A stretch of 64,000 bases of DNA from Puccinellia tenuiflora (Eukaryota; Streptophyta; Magnoliopsida; Poales; Poaceae), in the NCBI GenBank assembly GCA_012064385.1, contig QRDG01000923.1:372001-436000 (forward strand), in the 5' to 3' direction. Every line of letters begins with the position of its first letter. Positions within the stretch are counted from its first letter, which is position 1. Below are positions 20,111 to 32,327 of this stretch, piece by piece. The position numbers and the translations under genes are program-made. Under the pieces are notes generated by a model. The model made no database searches, was not told the DNA's origin, and saw nothing but the letters and a program-made list of their open reading frames with translations.

Positions 20111-21818
20111 TTGTGCTTCAAAGACAGCGACAAGGTCTCCAACAACATTGCTGAATACGAAGGCCTCCTCGCTGGGCTCAGAGCCGCCATTGCCCTCGGC
20201 ATCAAGCGCATCCTCATCAAGGGCGACTCTCAGCTCCTCGTCAACTTCTCCAACAAAAGCTACAGGCCTAAGGACACCTACATGGTAGCCTACCTTGAAG
20301 AGGTACGCAAACTCGAGAAAGCACTTCCGCGGCATGGAGCTCAAGCATATCCCGCGAGGGGAAAACCAAGAAGCAGATGAACTCGCCAGGCGAGCGGCAA
20401 GAAGGGAAGCCCAGAAGCCTGGAGTGTTCGAGGAGAGACTCGCCAGGTCCTCGGTCAAGCAACCAACGGTCAACAAGAGCATCAATGAGGAGCTCCCACC
20501 AGCCCCATCAAGTGGAGCACCAAACTGCGGGTTGCCCTCAGGCGATCGCCTGCTGATGACCCTGGTACGCCAAGACACTGGTTGGATCGACGAGATCAAG
20601 AGCTACTTGCAAGATCGGGTCCTTCCCGAGGAGGATGCAGAGGCCGAGAGAGTTGCTCGCTAGGCCAAGTCCTACTGCCTCCACGATGGAGACCTGTACC
20701 GTAAGCGCCCCAATGGGGTTGCGTTGCGGTGCGTCCCTGCCGAGGAAGGCCGCCAGCTCATCAACGACATCCACAGTGGAGAGTGAGGTCACCATTCATC
20801 CTCACGCACCCTCGCAGGCAAGGTCTTCCGGAGTGGCTTCTACTGGCCTTCAGTGCTTCTAGATGCAGCCGCAATCGTCCAGTCCTGCGACGCCTACCAA
20901 TTCCACGCCAAGCAAATTCACCAGCCCGCGCAAGGACTCCAAACTATCCCACTCTCCTGGCCGTTCGCGGTCTGGGGGCTGGACCTCCTGGGACCTTTCC
21001 TGCGAGCGCTCGGGGGCTACCGCTACCTCTACGTCGCCATCGACAAGTTCACCAAGTGGCCTGAGGTGGAACCCGTGCGCACCATCCTGGCGAAATCAGC
21101 GGTAAAGTTCATCAGGAGCTTGGTCTGCCCCTTTGGCGTGCCCAACCGCATCATCACCGACAACTGCTCGCAATTCATCAGCGGCGGCTTCAAGTCCTAC
21201 TGCGGCAGCCTCGGCGCCCAAATCTGCTACGCCTCGGTGGCTCACCCACGAAGCAACGGGCAGGCTGAGAGAGCCAATGCCGAGGTGCTCAAGGGCCTCA
21301 AGACGAGAAGCTTCAACCGCCTCAAGGCCAGCGGCAAGCACTGGATCGATGAGCTCCCCTCGGTGTTCTGGTCCATCCGCACCACGCCGACAAAGCCCAC
21401 TGGCGAGACGCCGTTCTCCCTCGTCTATGGCGCTGAAGCCGTTCTCCCCAGCGAGATCACCCACGGCTCTCCACGAGTCTTGGCCTTCAAGGAGGCAGAG
21501 CTGGAAGAACTCCGCAATGACGACCTGCTGCTGCTCGAGGGGCTCCGCCGCAATGCGGCCCTGAGAGTGGCAAGGTACCAGCAAGACCTCCGTCGCTACC
21601 ACAGCCGCCACATCCGCCCGCGCACTATCGAAGCAGGAGACCTTGTCCTGAGGAGAATCCTCTCTAGGGCAGGCCTCCACAAGCTCTCGCCAATGTGGGA
21701 AGGACCCTACAGGGTCGTGCACATTGCCAGGCCTGGCTCCGTGCGGCTTGAGACGGAGGACGGCATTCCTGTCGCCAACCCCTGGAACATCCAGCACCTG
21801 CGCAAGTTCTACCCCTGA
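20111..21818 (+). pseudogene. Tat-1 second RNase H (rest) and integrase
   Basis: From 20111 the archaeal-type RNase H continues (NNIAEYEGLLAGL, IKGDSQLLV), giving the usual D-E-D acidic set with MHFDGA upstream. A frameshift near 20325 and a TAG at about 20661 follow. The integrase HHCC zinc finger (20750-20900) is damaged: a stop precedes GHHSS, and the second cysteine of CXXC reads tyrosine (SCDAYQF). The catalytic core is open from 20853 to 21818, with aspartates in WGLDLLGPF and IITDN and the glutamate in QAERANAEVL. It ends with the GPYRV and NIQHLRKFYP-like tail typical of Tat integrases and a TGA. Confidence 0.9.
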
Positions 21819-23071
21819 TCGTCCTCGACGAGCAATTTTTTGCATCAAGGGAGAGCTTCACGCCATCATCCTCCACGAGGAAAATATTCGAGCTCCCCTC
21901 TCTACTATACGTTGCCACGGGCCGTTCGAAAAGACTCTCAAGCCACCACGCCTTGGCAAGGTGACTTCTTCAAGCACCATGCCTTGGCGAGGTGGATCCC
22001 CAAGCCCAGGTGGGTCACAGGCTCTACGAAGCCACCCCCGCATAGGGGCCCCCTCTGAGCTCTCTCTACATGCGTCGCCTCGGGCCGCGAGAGTCTCAGC
22101 CACTCCATGTGGAACCCCATGCCCAGACATGGCGGATTTTGTACTTCTGGCCACGCCAGTGTAATGAACCCTTGTTTCAGGTCACTTGAACCTTTGCGCT
22201 TCGCGCCAGCATATGTTGTTGCTTCGGTAAGTAGTTATATTATTGCATTTCATCCTTGCTCGTATGATCCCTCCTGTGCATCTCGCGAGCGGGGGATGAG
22301 CATGGTGCCTGTGCCTCGGGAGCATCCCAGCAGCGCCTCAAACCCAAGGGATCCGAGCTCTGAACTCACGGGTCAGCTCTCATGCACGTCAACTCCCAAG
22401 GAGCTCTGAACTCATGGGCCGGCTCCCGTGCACGTCAACTCACCAAGGACCTTGGTGCCTGTTCTCCTCGCGAGACACACATGAAGGAACCTACGAGCAC
22501 GCATGAGTCATCTAGCTATGTATCGCTTGTGGGTATGCCTATCTGTCTAAGCGTAGGAAAGCAGGTTCAAAACAAGCCTCAGGCAACCTCGGGAGAAAAA
22601 CGCCTCATCAGGGAACCAACACCCTCTCCAAGGCAAAAACGCCTCATCAGGGAACCAACACCCTCTCCAAGGAAAAAACGCCTCGCGAAGCTAAGTCCAA
22701 ACACTTGGTTAAATTTCCTTTCGCTGGTTTTTGTCCCTCGAGCCTCTTTTCTCTCTCCTATGCCTCATGGGCTGCTTGCACGTTAAAGGGGAGCCCCGAG
22801 CATCGCGCCTCGGGAGCTCTTACTTCTCGAGGCCTCGCACACCCCCCGGCCTTGTGGAGACCTGACTCTCACATACCAAAGCAGCGGTGGTGTAGTGCTA
22901 AGAGAGGGTACTAAGACGCAGAGCGAAAAAGACATGAAGGGAAAGATAAAAGCCTCCCGAGGGATATTCACAAGCACATTCAAATAAAACTTAGACAAGT
23001 CTTTACAAGGTTTTGCAAGCAAAATACTAAGATAATATGTGCCCCATGCACATCCAGATGCAAGAAGGAGC
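21819..23071 (+). other. Tat-1 non-coding region between integrase and antisense gene
   Basis: About 1.25 kb lie between the integrase stop and the end of the antisense gene. It is rich in CCTCGCGAG and GCCTTGGCGAGG words. Near 22330-22440 there are two copies of a GAGCTCTGAACTCA-containing block. A short tandem array is at 22591-22690. No open frame resembles a protein. Such spacers are usual in Tat elements. Confidence 0.55.
22591..22690. repeat. Tandem repeat of about 39 bp in Tat-1
   Basis: Two nearly perfect units and one partial unit of about 39 bp follow one another, each containing AAAAACGCCTCATCAGGGAA followed by CCAACACCCTCTCCAAGG. The third copy diverges after CGCCTC. It lies in the non-coding part downstream of integrase. 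Confidence 0.85.
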
Positions 23072-25084
23072 TCAGGCCTCCGGGCCTCCTGAGGTGCCCC
23101 CGTCATCTGCAGCGGCACTTTCCTCCTCCTTCGCGGCGTCCTCCTCACCATCGTCCTCGTCCTCCTCCACCTCGACCTGGTCGAATTTCTTGGCATACGC
23201 CTCGGCGGCCTTCTGCATCCTCCCGCTCACCGCGATGCGGCAGCTGAGGTCGACGGGCGCCGTCACGGCCTCGAGGTCGAGGGAAGGCTGAAGCCTCGCG
23301 AGGTTGGCAAAGATGCGGTAGGTGGCGAGGACGAGGAGATCGCGGCTCTCCTCCACAACGCGTTCGTCGAGGCTCTTCGTGGTCTCTTCAAGCTTTGTGA
23401 GGAATCGCTCGAAGAAGAACACGTACACAGCCTCGTCGTCGTTCCCCTCTGTGGCGAAGGAGGGGACCTCGGTCCCCAGGCGATCCCCAACAGCACGCGC
23501 GCGGGACACCAGGTCTTGGAGCATGCGCTGGCGCTGGCGCGACATGGTTCGCGCGATCTGCACATTGCGCTATGCCTCCTCCGCGGCCTCCGCAACCGGC
23601 CCCACTTGCTGGTGGAGCTCGCTCAGGTCCTTCTCCAGGGCGGCGGCCTTCTCTTCCGCGCGAGCCTGAGCGTCCCTGGCGCTCTGAAGGCGGGAGGCCA
23701 TCTGCTTCTCCCCCTTCTCGAGCCCCTTGATGCGGTTCCGGAGCTCATTGCGCTTCGTTGTGAAGCGCTCCTCCTGCTTCATTTCCTTCTCGTCAAAACT
23801 CTTGGCGAGATCTTGGCGGATGAGCTTGACCCTGTCGTCGGCCTCCTCCTTCAGTTTCTTCTGCTTTGACGCGAGGCTGGCGTTGGCCTTCTCGAGGCGC
23901 TCCACGTAGGTGGCCTCGTCCTGTGCCACCTGACTCTCGCGAGCCCGCAGCGCCTCCTCGGCGGTGGCCTGATCTCTCTCGAGCTGCTGGACCTGCTCCT
24001 CGCGCTGGCGCAGTTCCTCCTCGCGGGAGGAGAGCTCTCCCTCGCGTTGCGCCAGCTCCGCTTCGCGCTGTGTCAGCTGCACCCCGTGAGCGTCCAGCCT
24101 CTCGCGGAGCTCCTTCAAGCTGTCCTCGACGACTGTGGAGTCCATGATGAATTTTTGCTCGGCGGCCCAGATCTCCTGTTGCTTGGAGGCGGTTTTCGCC
24201 TCGAGCGCCTCCCGCGCGGCGTCCAGCTGCTCCATGGTCTCCGCCGCCTCCCGCTTCACACTGTCGCGGGTCTCCTTGGCGAAGCGCATCGCCTCTTCGC
24301 GCGCCGCCCGGGCCGCCGCATCCTGCCGGCGGCAGCTCTCCACCCTCTCGCGGAGGAGGGCCCAGGCTTCATCAAGTTTCGCCCGCTCCTCCGCCCTGGC
24401 GAGTTCCTCTTCGGCATACTGCGTCTCCAGCTTGTCGAGCGTCTACCGCGCCTGGCTGAAGAGGGAGCTGCGTGACGGCGCGGCTCCCGCAGCGCCAAGG
24501 TCCCCGCATCGCCGCGGGGTGTAGGGGCCTCGACGCTTGGCAAGGTACCCGAGGCACCTTCCCTCGGGCTCACGGCTGCTCCTGGTGCGACCTGGGGGCT
24601 CGTGTGGGCGCCTCCTTCGCCGCCCACATTAGGAGCCCTTTAGGGACTGAGCGTCCTCTCGCCCCCGGCTCCGGCGTCCGTGGGCTCCGGAGGCGTTTCC
24701 TCCTCCTGCTCTTCGGGGGCAGATTCAGCCCCTCCCGTGGTGGCCGCGCCTGCCACGGCCTCGGGCTCGTCAGCCCCTCTTGTGGAGGCCTCTCCCTCCG
24801 GAGGTGGCTCCACGGTGGCCTCTTGGGCCTCCGCCTCGTCCGGCCTCTCCGAGGCTTGTGCGGCCTCGGTCGCCGCCTCGTCCTCCGCTGCCTCCTGCAG
24901 TATGGGAGGAGTGGCGGCCCGTGCTGGCGACGACGCCACCTCTTCAACCTCCCCCTCCGCGCGGTGTTCATCTGCGGAATGAGTAGCCACACGCTGCGGC
25001 TCATCAACCGCAGGCGTCGCCCCAGTGGCGCCGATAGTCTCTCCAAGCTTGCGGAGCCGTCGCCTCTTCGGCGCCGCAAGGTTG
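23072..25084 (-). pseudogene. Tat-1 antisense gene, second exon (coiled coil)
   Basis: This is the 3' exon of the antisense gene, joined to 25746-25169 by an 84-bp intron. The first part (25084-24640) is acidic and Ala/Glu/Pro-rich. From about 24440 to 23600 it is a very long coiled coil (ELAQREGELSSREEELRQRE, LERDQATAEEALRARE). A C-terminal helical part with an acidic tail (EEDEDDGEEDAAKEE) ends at 23072. Stops at about 24640 (TAA), 24448 (TAG) and 23567 (TAG) break it, at expected glutamine positions, with the frame otherwise kept. The function of the protein is unknown; comparable proteins occur antisense in many Tat elements. Confidence 0.75.
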
Positions 25085-25168
25085 CTAAAAAGAAAAACAA
25101 ACAGAAGATCCTTCAGGAGGGTATTCGAAAGCAAAATGCTAAAGGAAAGAAGAAGGACCAGGGCTTAC
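25085..25168 (-). other. Probable intron of the Tat-1 antisense gene
   Basis: On the minus strand the sequence opens GTAAGCC after GACGA and closes with a T-rich tract and TTTTTAG before CAACCTTGCG. Splicing joins the phases (GA plus C gives aspartate) and links two open frames that otherwise do not connect. At 84 bp it fits a short plant intron. The splice sites lie on the antisense strand only, so they serve the antisense transcript, not the retrotransposon RNA. Confidence 0.6.
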
Positions 25169-25746
25169 TCGTCAGCCATCCTCCACACCCTCTTCTTCAC
25201 CTTCGGCGGCGGGGGGCTTTTTGCTCTGGCTCCTTCTCGAGGCGCTTCTGCCTCCTCACGAGGAGCGCCCCTCGCAGCCCCGGCATCCCAGTCGTGGGCG
25301 GACTTGGAGCGGGGCTCGCGGCGCCCTCCCTTGCCGCTGCTCTGCTCCTCCTCCTCCACAGCGTTTCGGGAGGGAGCTCCGCAAGAGGGATTCTTGCCGC
25401 TGCTGGAGGAAATCACCTGGAGGTCCTCTTCAGGCGGTGCGCTCCTTGAGGAGCCGGCGAGGCCTCCCGTGGGGTCAGCGCTTCCCGAGGCCTCGCCCGC
25501 GCCAGAGTCCTCCGCCTCATCCGGTTCCGGCAACTCGTCCATCTCCTCTAGCTCCGCCGCCCACGGGTTGTTTCGGGGCCTGCGGTGTTCCTCGGGCACG
25601 ATGCCCCACTCGTCGAATCTGGGCAGGCCCCTGCGGTGCTCGCGCACCATCTCTTCCCCAAAGGTGAAGAGCGGCCGTGCCTCGTTGACGGCCGGGGCTG
25701 GGATGGCCGCCGTAGTGAAGAGGGTCCCCATGACTTTGTCCAACAC
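25169..25746 (-). pseudogene. Tat-1 antisense gene, first exon, distal part
   Basis: This piece continues the frame from 33169 once the solo LTR and its duplication are discounted. It reads LDKVMGTLFTTAAIPAP and then a Pro/Glu/Ser-rich acidic linker (EELEEMDELPEP-like, AEDSGAGEASGS). It ends in a basic stretch KVKKRVWRMAD next to the splice donor. The piece has no stop of its own. No catalytic motif is seen. Confidence 0.7.
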
Positions 25747-26989
25747 TGTAACAGCCCCAACCTGGTAATGAAAAATACGAAGAATTTTTCCGCCTTTTGT
25801 TTCCATGTTTGCATCATAGCATCCACATGCATTTGCTAATTCAAACATCCATTGGGGAGGCCAACTTCCCAACCTCCAAACTAATGACAATGCTCAACTT
25901 AGCAAACCAATTACTTCTTGGACTTCCAAATGGTTTAGGAAGTTCCAAGTTTATTTTTGGAAACCAATTCTCAATTTCTAAATATTGGCAAATAGGAAAT
26001 GAATTTGAGATTTTGAATTGGCTTAATTCAATCTCTATTTTTGGAACCAAGTTAAGCTTTCCAAAAATTTAAACTAAAATCATGGGGAGCTACAATGTGG
26101 TTGTGAGAGTCTCCATGAATATTTTCACTATTTTTGGAATTGTTTAAATGCTCCAATTAAATACATTTTGGAAATTGCCAAAATTACTTTTAATTAAAGG
26201 CTAAGAACAAATGTTGGCCAAAACATTTTATTTTGATTCACCTATTTTTGTGGAGCACCTGAAGGTCAATTGGAGCCTATGTGAATTTTTGCATAATTTA
26301 TAAAAATGTGTAAGTGCCTCTTTTAAATCGCCAAAGTTGTTGCTGGACCTTTTTTGCAAATAAAGGAATTCGAGACAGGGGTTTTTTCGCAATGTGACCT
26401 CCTTCTTTCTGTAGCGACCGAGGCGAGGTCGACCAGCCCGCGCCGTCGCCAACGCACCGAGCTGGTGCCCATGCCGCCCTGCTCCTCCCTGGTGGTCAAG
26501 GAGGACCCCGAGACCACGCACCCTGGCCCTCGCCCTCCTCTCCCTCGCTCATCTGCCCCTTCCCCGTGCCATTTTCTCTCTTTCCCGAGCCCCACCGTGC
26601 AGCCGCTGCCGCCGCACGCCGCCGTCGCCTGGAGCCGCCCCGCGCAGATCGAGGGCGACCGAAGCCTCCGCCGCGTCCTCATTTTCCTCCCAGCCGAAGG
26701 AATCGGGCTGGGAATCCGTAAATCGCCGTCGCCATCCCGTTATCCTCCGCCTCGGGCCGCCGTCGTCTTCGCCCATTTCCGGCCGCCACCGACCTCCCCC
26801 GACCACGGCGAGCTGACCACCACGCCCAGGGTGAGCTCCCCCTCCGGTTTGACAACCTTCCCCTCCCCCTCTCCCTCTCCGGCGTCTCCTCCGTGCGCCG
26901 CCGTGCGCACGGTCACCGCCGTCGCCGCCCCAGTTGCGCCCGGCCTGGGTGCCGGCCTAGGCCGGCCAGCAAGCCGGCTCGTTCAGGTC

Positions 26990-27140
26990 GGTGCCCGGCC
27001 AGCGGACCGGACTGGGCCGGCCACGAGGCCAGCAGCCTCAGGCGCTGCCCCGGCCTGGCCCCGGTCTGGGCCGGCTCTGAGGCCGGCCGCCTCTGCCACC
27101 GACCCGGCCTGGAACCGGCCTGGGCCGACCTGTGGGTCGG
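26990..27140. repeat. GGCCGG-rich tandem repeat of about 54 bp in solo LTR 2
   Basis: About two and a half diverged units of roughly 54 bp, each starting CGG(A/T)CTGGGCCGGC and containing GAGGCC and CCCGGCCTGG, follow one another. The unit length is a multiple of three, so both strands keep chance open frames. This explains the repetitive Pro/Ala/Arg translations without any gene. Confidence 0.65.
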
Positions 27141-29925
27141 CATGTACAGTAAAAACAGAAAAGTGTTTTAAATTGAAATAATTCATAACTATTTGAATAT
27201 TGGTCCAAACTTAACAAATAAAATACCAATTTGATCAGAAACACAAACTCTACATTTTAGAATAATGGAAATGTGCTTTTGAAGTTGTATTCTTGCTGTT
27301 TACCTGAATATTCCTAAAATGGTATATTTAATACCTAATTTTGGGAAATTCATAATTCGTTAAATATTTATCCAAAAATTACGAATAAAATATCCAAGTG
27401 ATCAACATGTCAAATGCTATCAAACCATGCACTTATCACATCATGATCACAAATTCTTGGTTGAAGTTATTCATAATTTGATTAAATGAATTTAATTCAA
27501 TTATTTAATTAATTTACTATTTATTCATCGGTACTCCGAAAATTACAAATAAAGTACCAAAATGATCGGAATGACAAACCCTACCCATTTCATGTCATGT
27601 TCATACATATTGAGCCACTTCTCTAATAAATTGATAATTTATAAGAATGTGGTCACTAAGAAAAATATGGGGTTGTTTCCAAATAATTGCACTAATTATT
27701 TGGAACTCCATTTAATTTGTTGGATAAATTAAATGATGTTGTATTTGCATCAACTTGACATGTCATCATGTGATTGAGCATTGCACCTTGTGTTCTTGTG
27801 ATTTATTTGGTTCTTTGTATTTTCTTTTGGGTATCGATAGATTCCGGAGTCGAGGGTTCCCCTATCTACCCCGACGAGCCGTACTACACGCCCGGGCAGC
27901 AAGGCAAGAGATAACCTAACCTTCTTGGCATCTAGCATCCTATGGTTTTTATCACTTATTTTATCCACCATAATATTGCATGCGATTCAAATGACCTTTT
28001 GTTCAAGACATAGAGTATCCTATGAATGCATGTTTTTCCCCGAGCCAATCACATGTATCCCTACCACTGAACCTTAGTGTTGATGTGTTGGCCGGATACA
28101 AGATTATAATTGTTGTAGTTATATGCTTAGTTATGCTTAGTCAAATGCTAGCACTGTCCGTGGTTAATTCCATAATTTTTGATGTTGATGGATTGGTTCG
28201 GACATGGTGGAAATGTGGGGTGCTTATTTAAAATGCTAAGACGGCTTGGGTGAGTTGCCATCGGGGATAGTGTTTTGCCTCACTCTTGCCCCTAGGTGCG
28301 AGTTCTTTACCTCTTGAACCAAGACTGAGCGTGCTTCCAAAGGTGGGGACATATGGAATCCCCTTTGACCAAATAATTTGTGAGGGGCTTGTCAAGGGTC
28401 CTCTAGTTTGCTATTTCCATTTGCGCGTGAGTGTGTGGTTGGAAAAAGGAACGAGGATGGTGGTGTTTAGGATGTGGCCGCGGGGCAGGGCGTTGGAGGC
28501 GCTGAACCTGTCCTTCCGCACACTGATGGCCCTTGAGTAAGCCTCATGCTTTGTAAAGGTCTAACCGCGCCTGCTCGCCGGCCTTCCCCGGAAGAGGGCC
28601 AACTAGGTGAGCCGGACGGTACCAATGGGTAAAATAGTACACCCCTGCAGGGTTAATCTTTTCGAAAAGCCGTGTCCACGGTTATGGACAACTTGGGAAT
28701 AAACGATAAGATCATAGAGAACCTTAACCTAATTGATATGGTAGCTAAAGGTTGCATTAATCAACGTGTGATAAAGATTCATTTCCTCGAGGGTGATTCG
28801 AGGGGGTGCCTTGGTGGAGATGAGTGGGTTTTGGCTACAAGTAGGTTCGCCGAGAACCGAATATGAAATGTTACCCTCGTATCCCCTTTATAAAAACTAT
28901 TCTGAGTAGACGAATGCCATGTGTCAATTAAGTTCCGGTATGTGAAAACTAGCTTTATGCAAAAAGGAATACATGTATAGCCTTAGAGCCTCCGTCAATC
29001 ATTGGGTCTATATCGCCCTACTAAACTTGCGAGTACATCGTACTCAGTCTCTCTTTGCTGCCTTTATATTTCTATTTCAGAGGAGGACAACACCGAGCAG
29101 CTAGGTGGGTTCTATGTGGACATCGACTAGTAGTCCGGGGTTCCTAGGTGGCAGCTTGGGACCGTGGAGCAAGCTGGCTGGGTTTATTTATGTGTAGGCC
29201 TCTTAGGTACCGATGGCACCCGCACCCATTGGGTGTGGGTATGGCTTAACCAAACCCGCACCCACGTCTTTATATCTTAACCACACCCGTACCCACACCC
29301 GCGTGTGGGTACAAATTTTATACCATACCCGCACCCACGTGGGTATTGAAAACCCGCGGGTAAACCCATCAAAAAATTATCATCAAAAGTTCATAACAGC
29401 AATATACTATAGATATGAAAATAACATAGTGCGTATAGGAAAAATAACATCATTATAGCCCAACATAAGTTGCATAAAAGCATAGCAATATATAGTTCAA
29501 ACTTTCAAGCAACACAAGTGCAAAACAGCCACATGACGGACTGACGGTAACTCCAGAAATCCATAATTTAACGATTACAATAAAGGTTCACATGACCACA
29601 ACATAAATAAGTTCATCACACTTTGATAGCAAAAAGAAAGATCGGCTAGCCATTATTCCAAAATCTCCAAGCCTTCACTCCAGCAAACCAACTCAAAGTC
29701 TCCAAGTTCTTCCATGTCAAATAGCCAAATCCTATTTTGAAAAATAAATTGCAATACATGAGAACATGGCAGCTTGAATATTTCGAAATTACACAAAGAT
29801 ACTGTATGGGTAGTTACTATGTACATACCTGCATCCCCTCTTGGATGTCTTGAAGGCATGACCAAAAGCTAGCTTCTCCTTTATGAGCATCTGCAACAAA
29901 AAGAGGAGTATGAGGAGCAAGAAAA

Positions 29926-32327
29926 TTAATTGAAACTGTAAATAAAATGCACTATTTGGTTACCTTTGAACTTGTTTCTAAGCCAATTTTGCGAGCACAT
30001 TAAGACCTCCAACATACCAGATGTTAGACGGCTCCTATGCTCATTAATTATTCGACCACTTGTACTAAAGGCTGATTCTGAAGCAACTGTTGTAACAGGA
30101 ATACAAAATATGTCTCTAGCTACCTTCCTCAAGGTTGGATATCTTGTTCCAGCTACCTTCCACCAGTCCAACACATTGAACTTTTCAACATAAGGCAATA
30201 AGGGATCACTCAAGTATTGCTCAACTTCACTTTGAAGTCTAGCTGCTGTAGGTGCTTGTTGAGCTACAATATTATGGAAGACATTCATGATTGCAGGAGC
30301 TTTCATTGTAGTAATCACGTTACCTTCAACCGGACAATATGCATCATCTTCCAATTCATACTCCTCTATCAATGAATGCAGAGTAGCAACCATGTCATCA
30401 ACCTTTTCAGTACACTCATATGAAGATGGCTCAACTCCATTAAGCATGGCAAAACAAGCTACCAACATCTGCTTCTTGTACCGAGGATCAAGAAGTGTAG
30501 CTATGCCCATTAGACCTTGAATGTCCTTCCAATACTTGTCAAATTTAAAATTCATTTGTTCTGTCATTTCCTTGATAATTGGGTTGCTAGAAGTTGTCCA
30601 CTGCCTCATTTTCATTTTAATTTCACATATCTTAGGAAAGTAAACATTGGCAGTCACATAATCAGTTCCAGAGAATAGCTCGGTTATTTCATAGAACAAT
30701 CTAAGTCTATCTACAACATCTATAGCAAACTTCCATTCTTCATCACTAGGTAGACACACATATTGCTTGTCAACAGATTTTGCACGTTCAAACACGGCTC
30801 TATAAGGTAAAGCAATATCCAACATTATGAAAGTGGAGTTCCACCTAGTCTTGCAATCAAGTTTCAACCTCCTTGTTATTTTGACTTTTTTAAACTTTGC
30901 CATCTCCTCAAACTTCTCCCACCTCTTAGCTGTGGCAATCCAATATGCCACACTTTCACGGATGTTATCAATAGATGACTTCATAACATCTAACCCATCC
31001 TTCACTATAAGATTTAAGATATGTGCACAACAACGCATGTGAATTTTATTACCTTCACACAATAGCTTCTTATTCCCTATCTTCTCCACAATATTTTCAA
31101 TTGCCTTATCATTTGTTGTGCAGTTGTCAACAGTCACGGTCATCAGCTTCTCAACTTCAATGATGACTGGCTCAAAATTTTGCCAGCCCTAGTCTTTATC
31201 TGCCGAAGTGTACATGACTTAAGATGTATGGCAAGATGATTAGTTCCAGCCCTTGGCCCTGCAGCAAGTAAAGTGTAACAATAGTTACACTTTGCCTTCC
31301 ACTCTCCACGAATCAGCACCTTCTCCATTTCCTTCCAAACTTTAGAAGTGAGTCTGCGTTTAGCAGCAGCACTAATCTCTTTCTCCACCTCCTCTCCATT
31401 ATCATCATCTAAAACGATAACATTATCTCCAGAATGATTCCCCACTTCATCCATCATTGTGTCATTGACAGAATTAGAGTGGCCATCAGCTAGGCTGTTG
31501 CTAGTTGTATCACTACAAAGCAAAATACAATTTCTGTTCATAACTACTAATAATATGAAAATATTCGTGCACAAGTACTAAATACAATTTTCCTTCTAAA
31601 CTATGAATAATATGAATATATTCATGCAAAAGAACTACTTACAATTTCTGTCCAAAACTACAGATCATGTGAATACAATAAAATAATTTCTGTGTGGAGT
31701 TCTTCCAGATCACGTGAATACAAGAAATAACATTCTGTCCCTACTACTTACAGATCATGTGAATACAGGAAATAATTTCTGTCCAGATTAATTACAGATC
31801 ATGTGAATCACTACAGATCATGTATTGATCATGCACACAACGCACATGAGCACAGCAAACTACTTACAATTTCTGTCCAAAACTACTTACAAATTCTGTC
31901 AAAAACTACAGATCATGTATTGATCATGCACACAACGCACAAGAGCACAGCAAACATACCACTCCATGGCCGCCGGCCGCTTGCGCGTCGTCAATGGCGG
32001 CTTCCCGGTCCTGGTGCTTGGTTCACGCCGGCTGGTCTGGGCCACCGCCGTAGTAGTCCGGGCAACCTTGCGACCACGGCCGCGCCCGCCACTCGGTGTC
32101 GAAGCAGAGGGGCGTCGTCCGGGAACTTGCCCGCTTGCTGGATGCCGGAGCAGAGATGCGGATGCCGCCGCCCGAGAACCACTCCCCTCCACGCCGTACT
32201 CGCCGGCGTCCTCCTGCTCCTGCTCACGTTCGGATCTCGGCTGCGGCGGAGTGATGTCGTCGTGTTCCTTCTCTTCCTGCTCCCGCAAGACATCACCCAC
32301 GCGGAGCTCGCCTCCGCTGAACTCCAT
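29926..32327 (-). pseudogene. hAT transposase with internal deletion
   Basis: A probable first exon (32327-31960) is acidic and basic low-complexity. A 447-bp intron follows (31959-31513; donor GTATG, acceptor TTTGTAG). Exon 2 carries a BED-type zinc finger (WKAKCNYC, NHLAIHLKSC) and stops at 31143. A second frame overlaps it by one or two bases and runs to 29926. It has TVTVDNCTTND with the second catalytic aspartate, the DUF4413 region (LLDPRYKK) and the hAT dimerisation domain (VASESAFSTSGR). In full-length hAT transposases about 200 residues lie between the BED finger and TVTVDN, including the first catalytic aspartate; these are missing here. The element cannot make an active enzyme. Confidence 0.88.
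31620..31957. repeat. Degenerate repeats in the hAT transposase intron
   Basis: The motif CAGATCATGTGAATAC or close variants occurs four or five times between 31663 and 31810. Two copies of a longer block (ACAGATCATGTATTGATCAT followed by GCACACAACGCAC and an AGCACAGCAAAC word) end near 31863 and 31955. AATTTCTGTCC words separate the units. These tandem duplications lie inside the intron and account for much of its length. Confidence 0.7.

Noticed and set aside
21096..21848. 250-codon minus-strand frame opposite the Tat-1 integrase
   Set aside because: The plus strand carries the integrase core with all catalytic motifs; the reverse frame is a shadow.
26354..27181. 275-codon frame in solo LTR 2 as a gene
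   Set aside because: It is Pro/Ala/Arg-rich, partly made by a 54-bp tandem repeat, with equal frames on the other strand.
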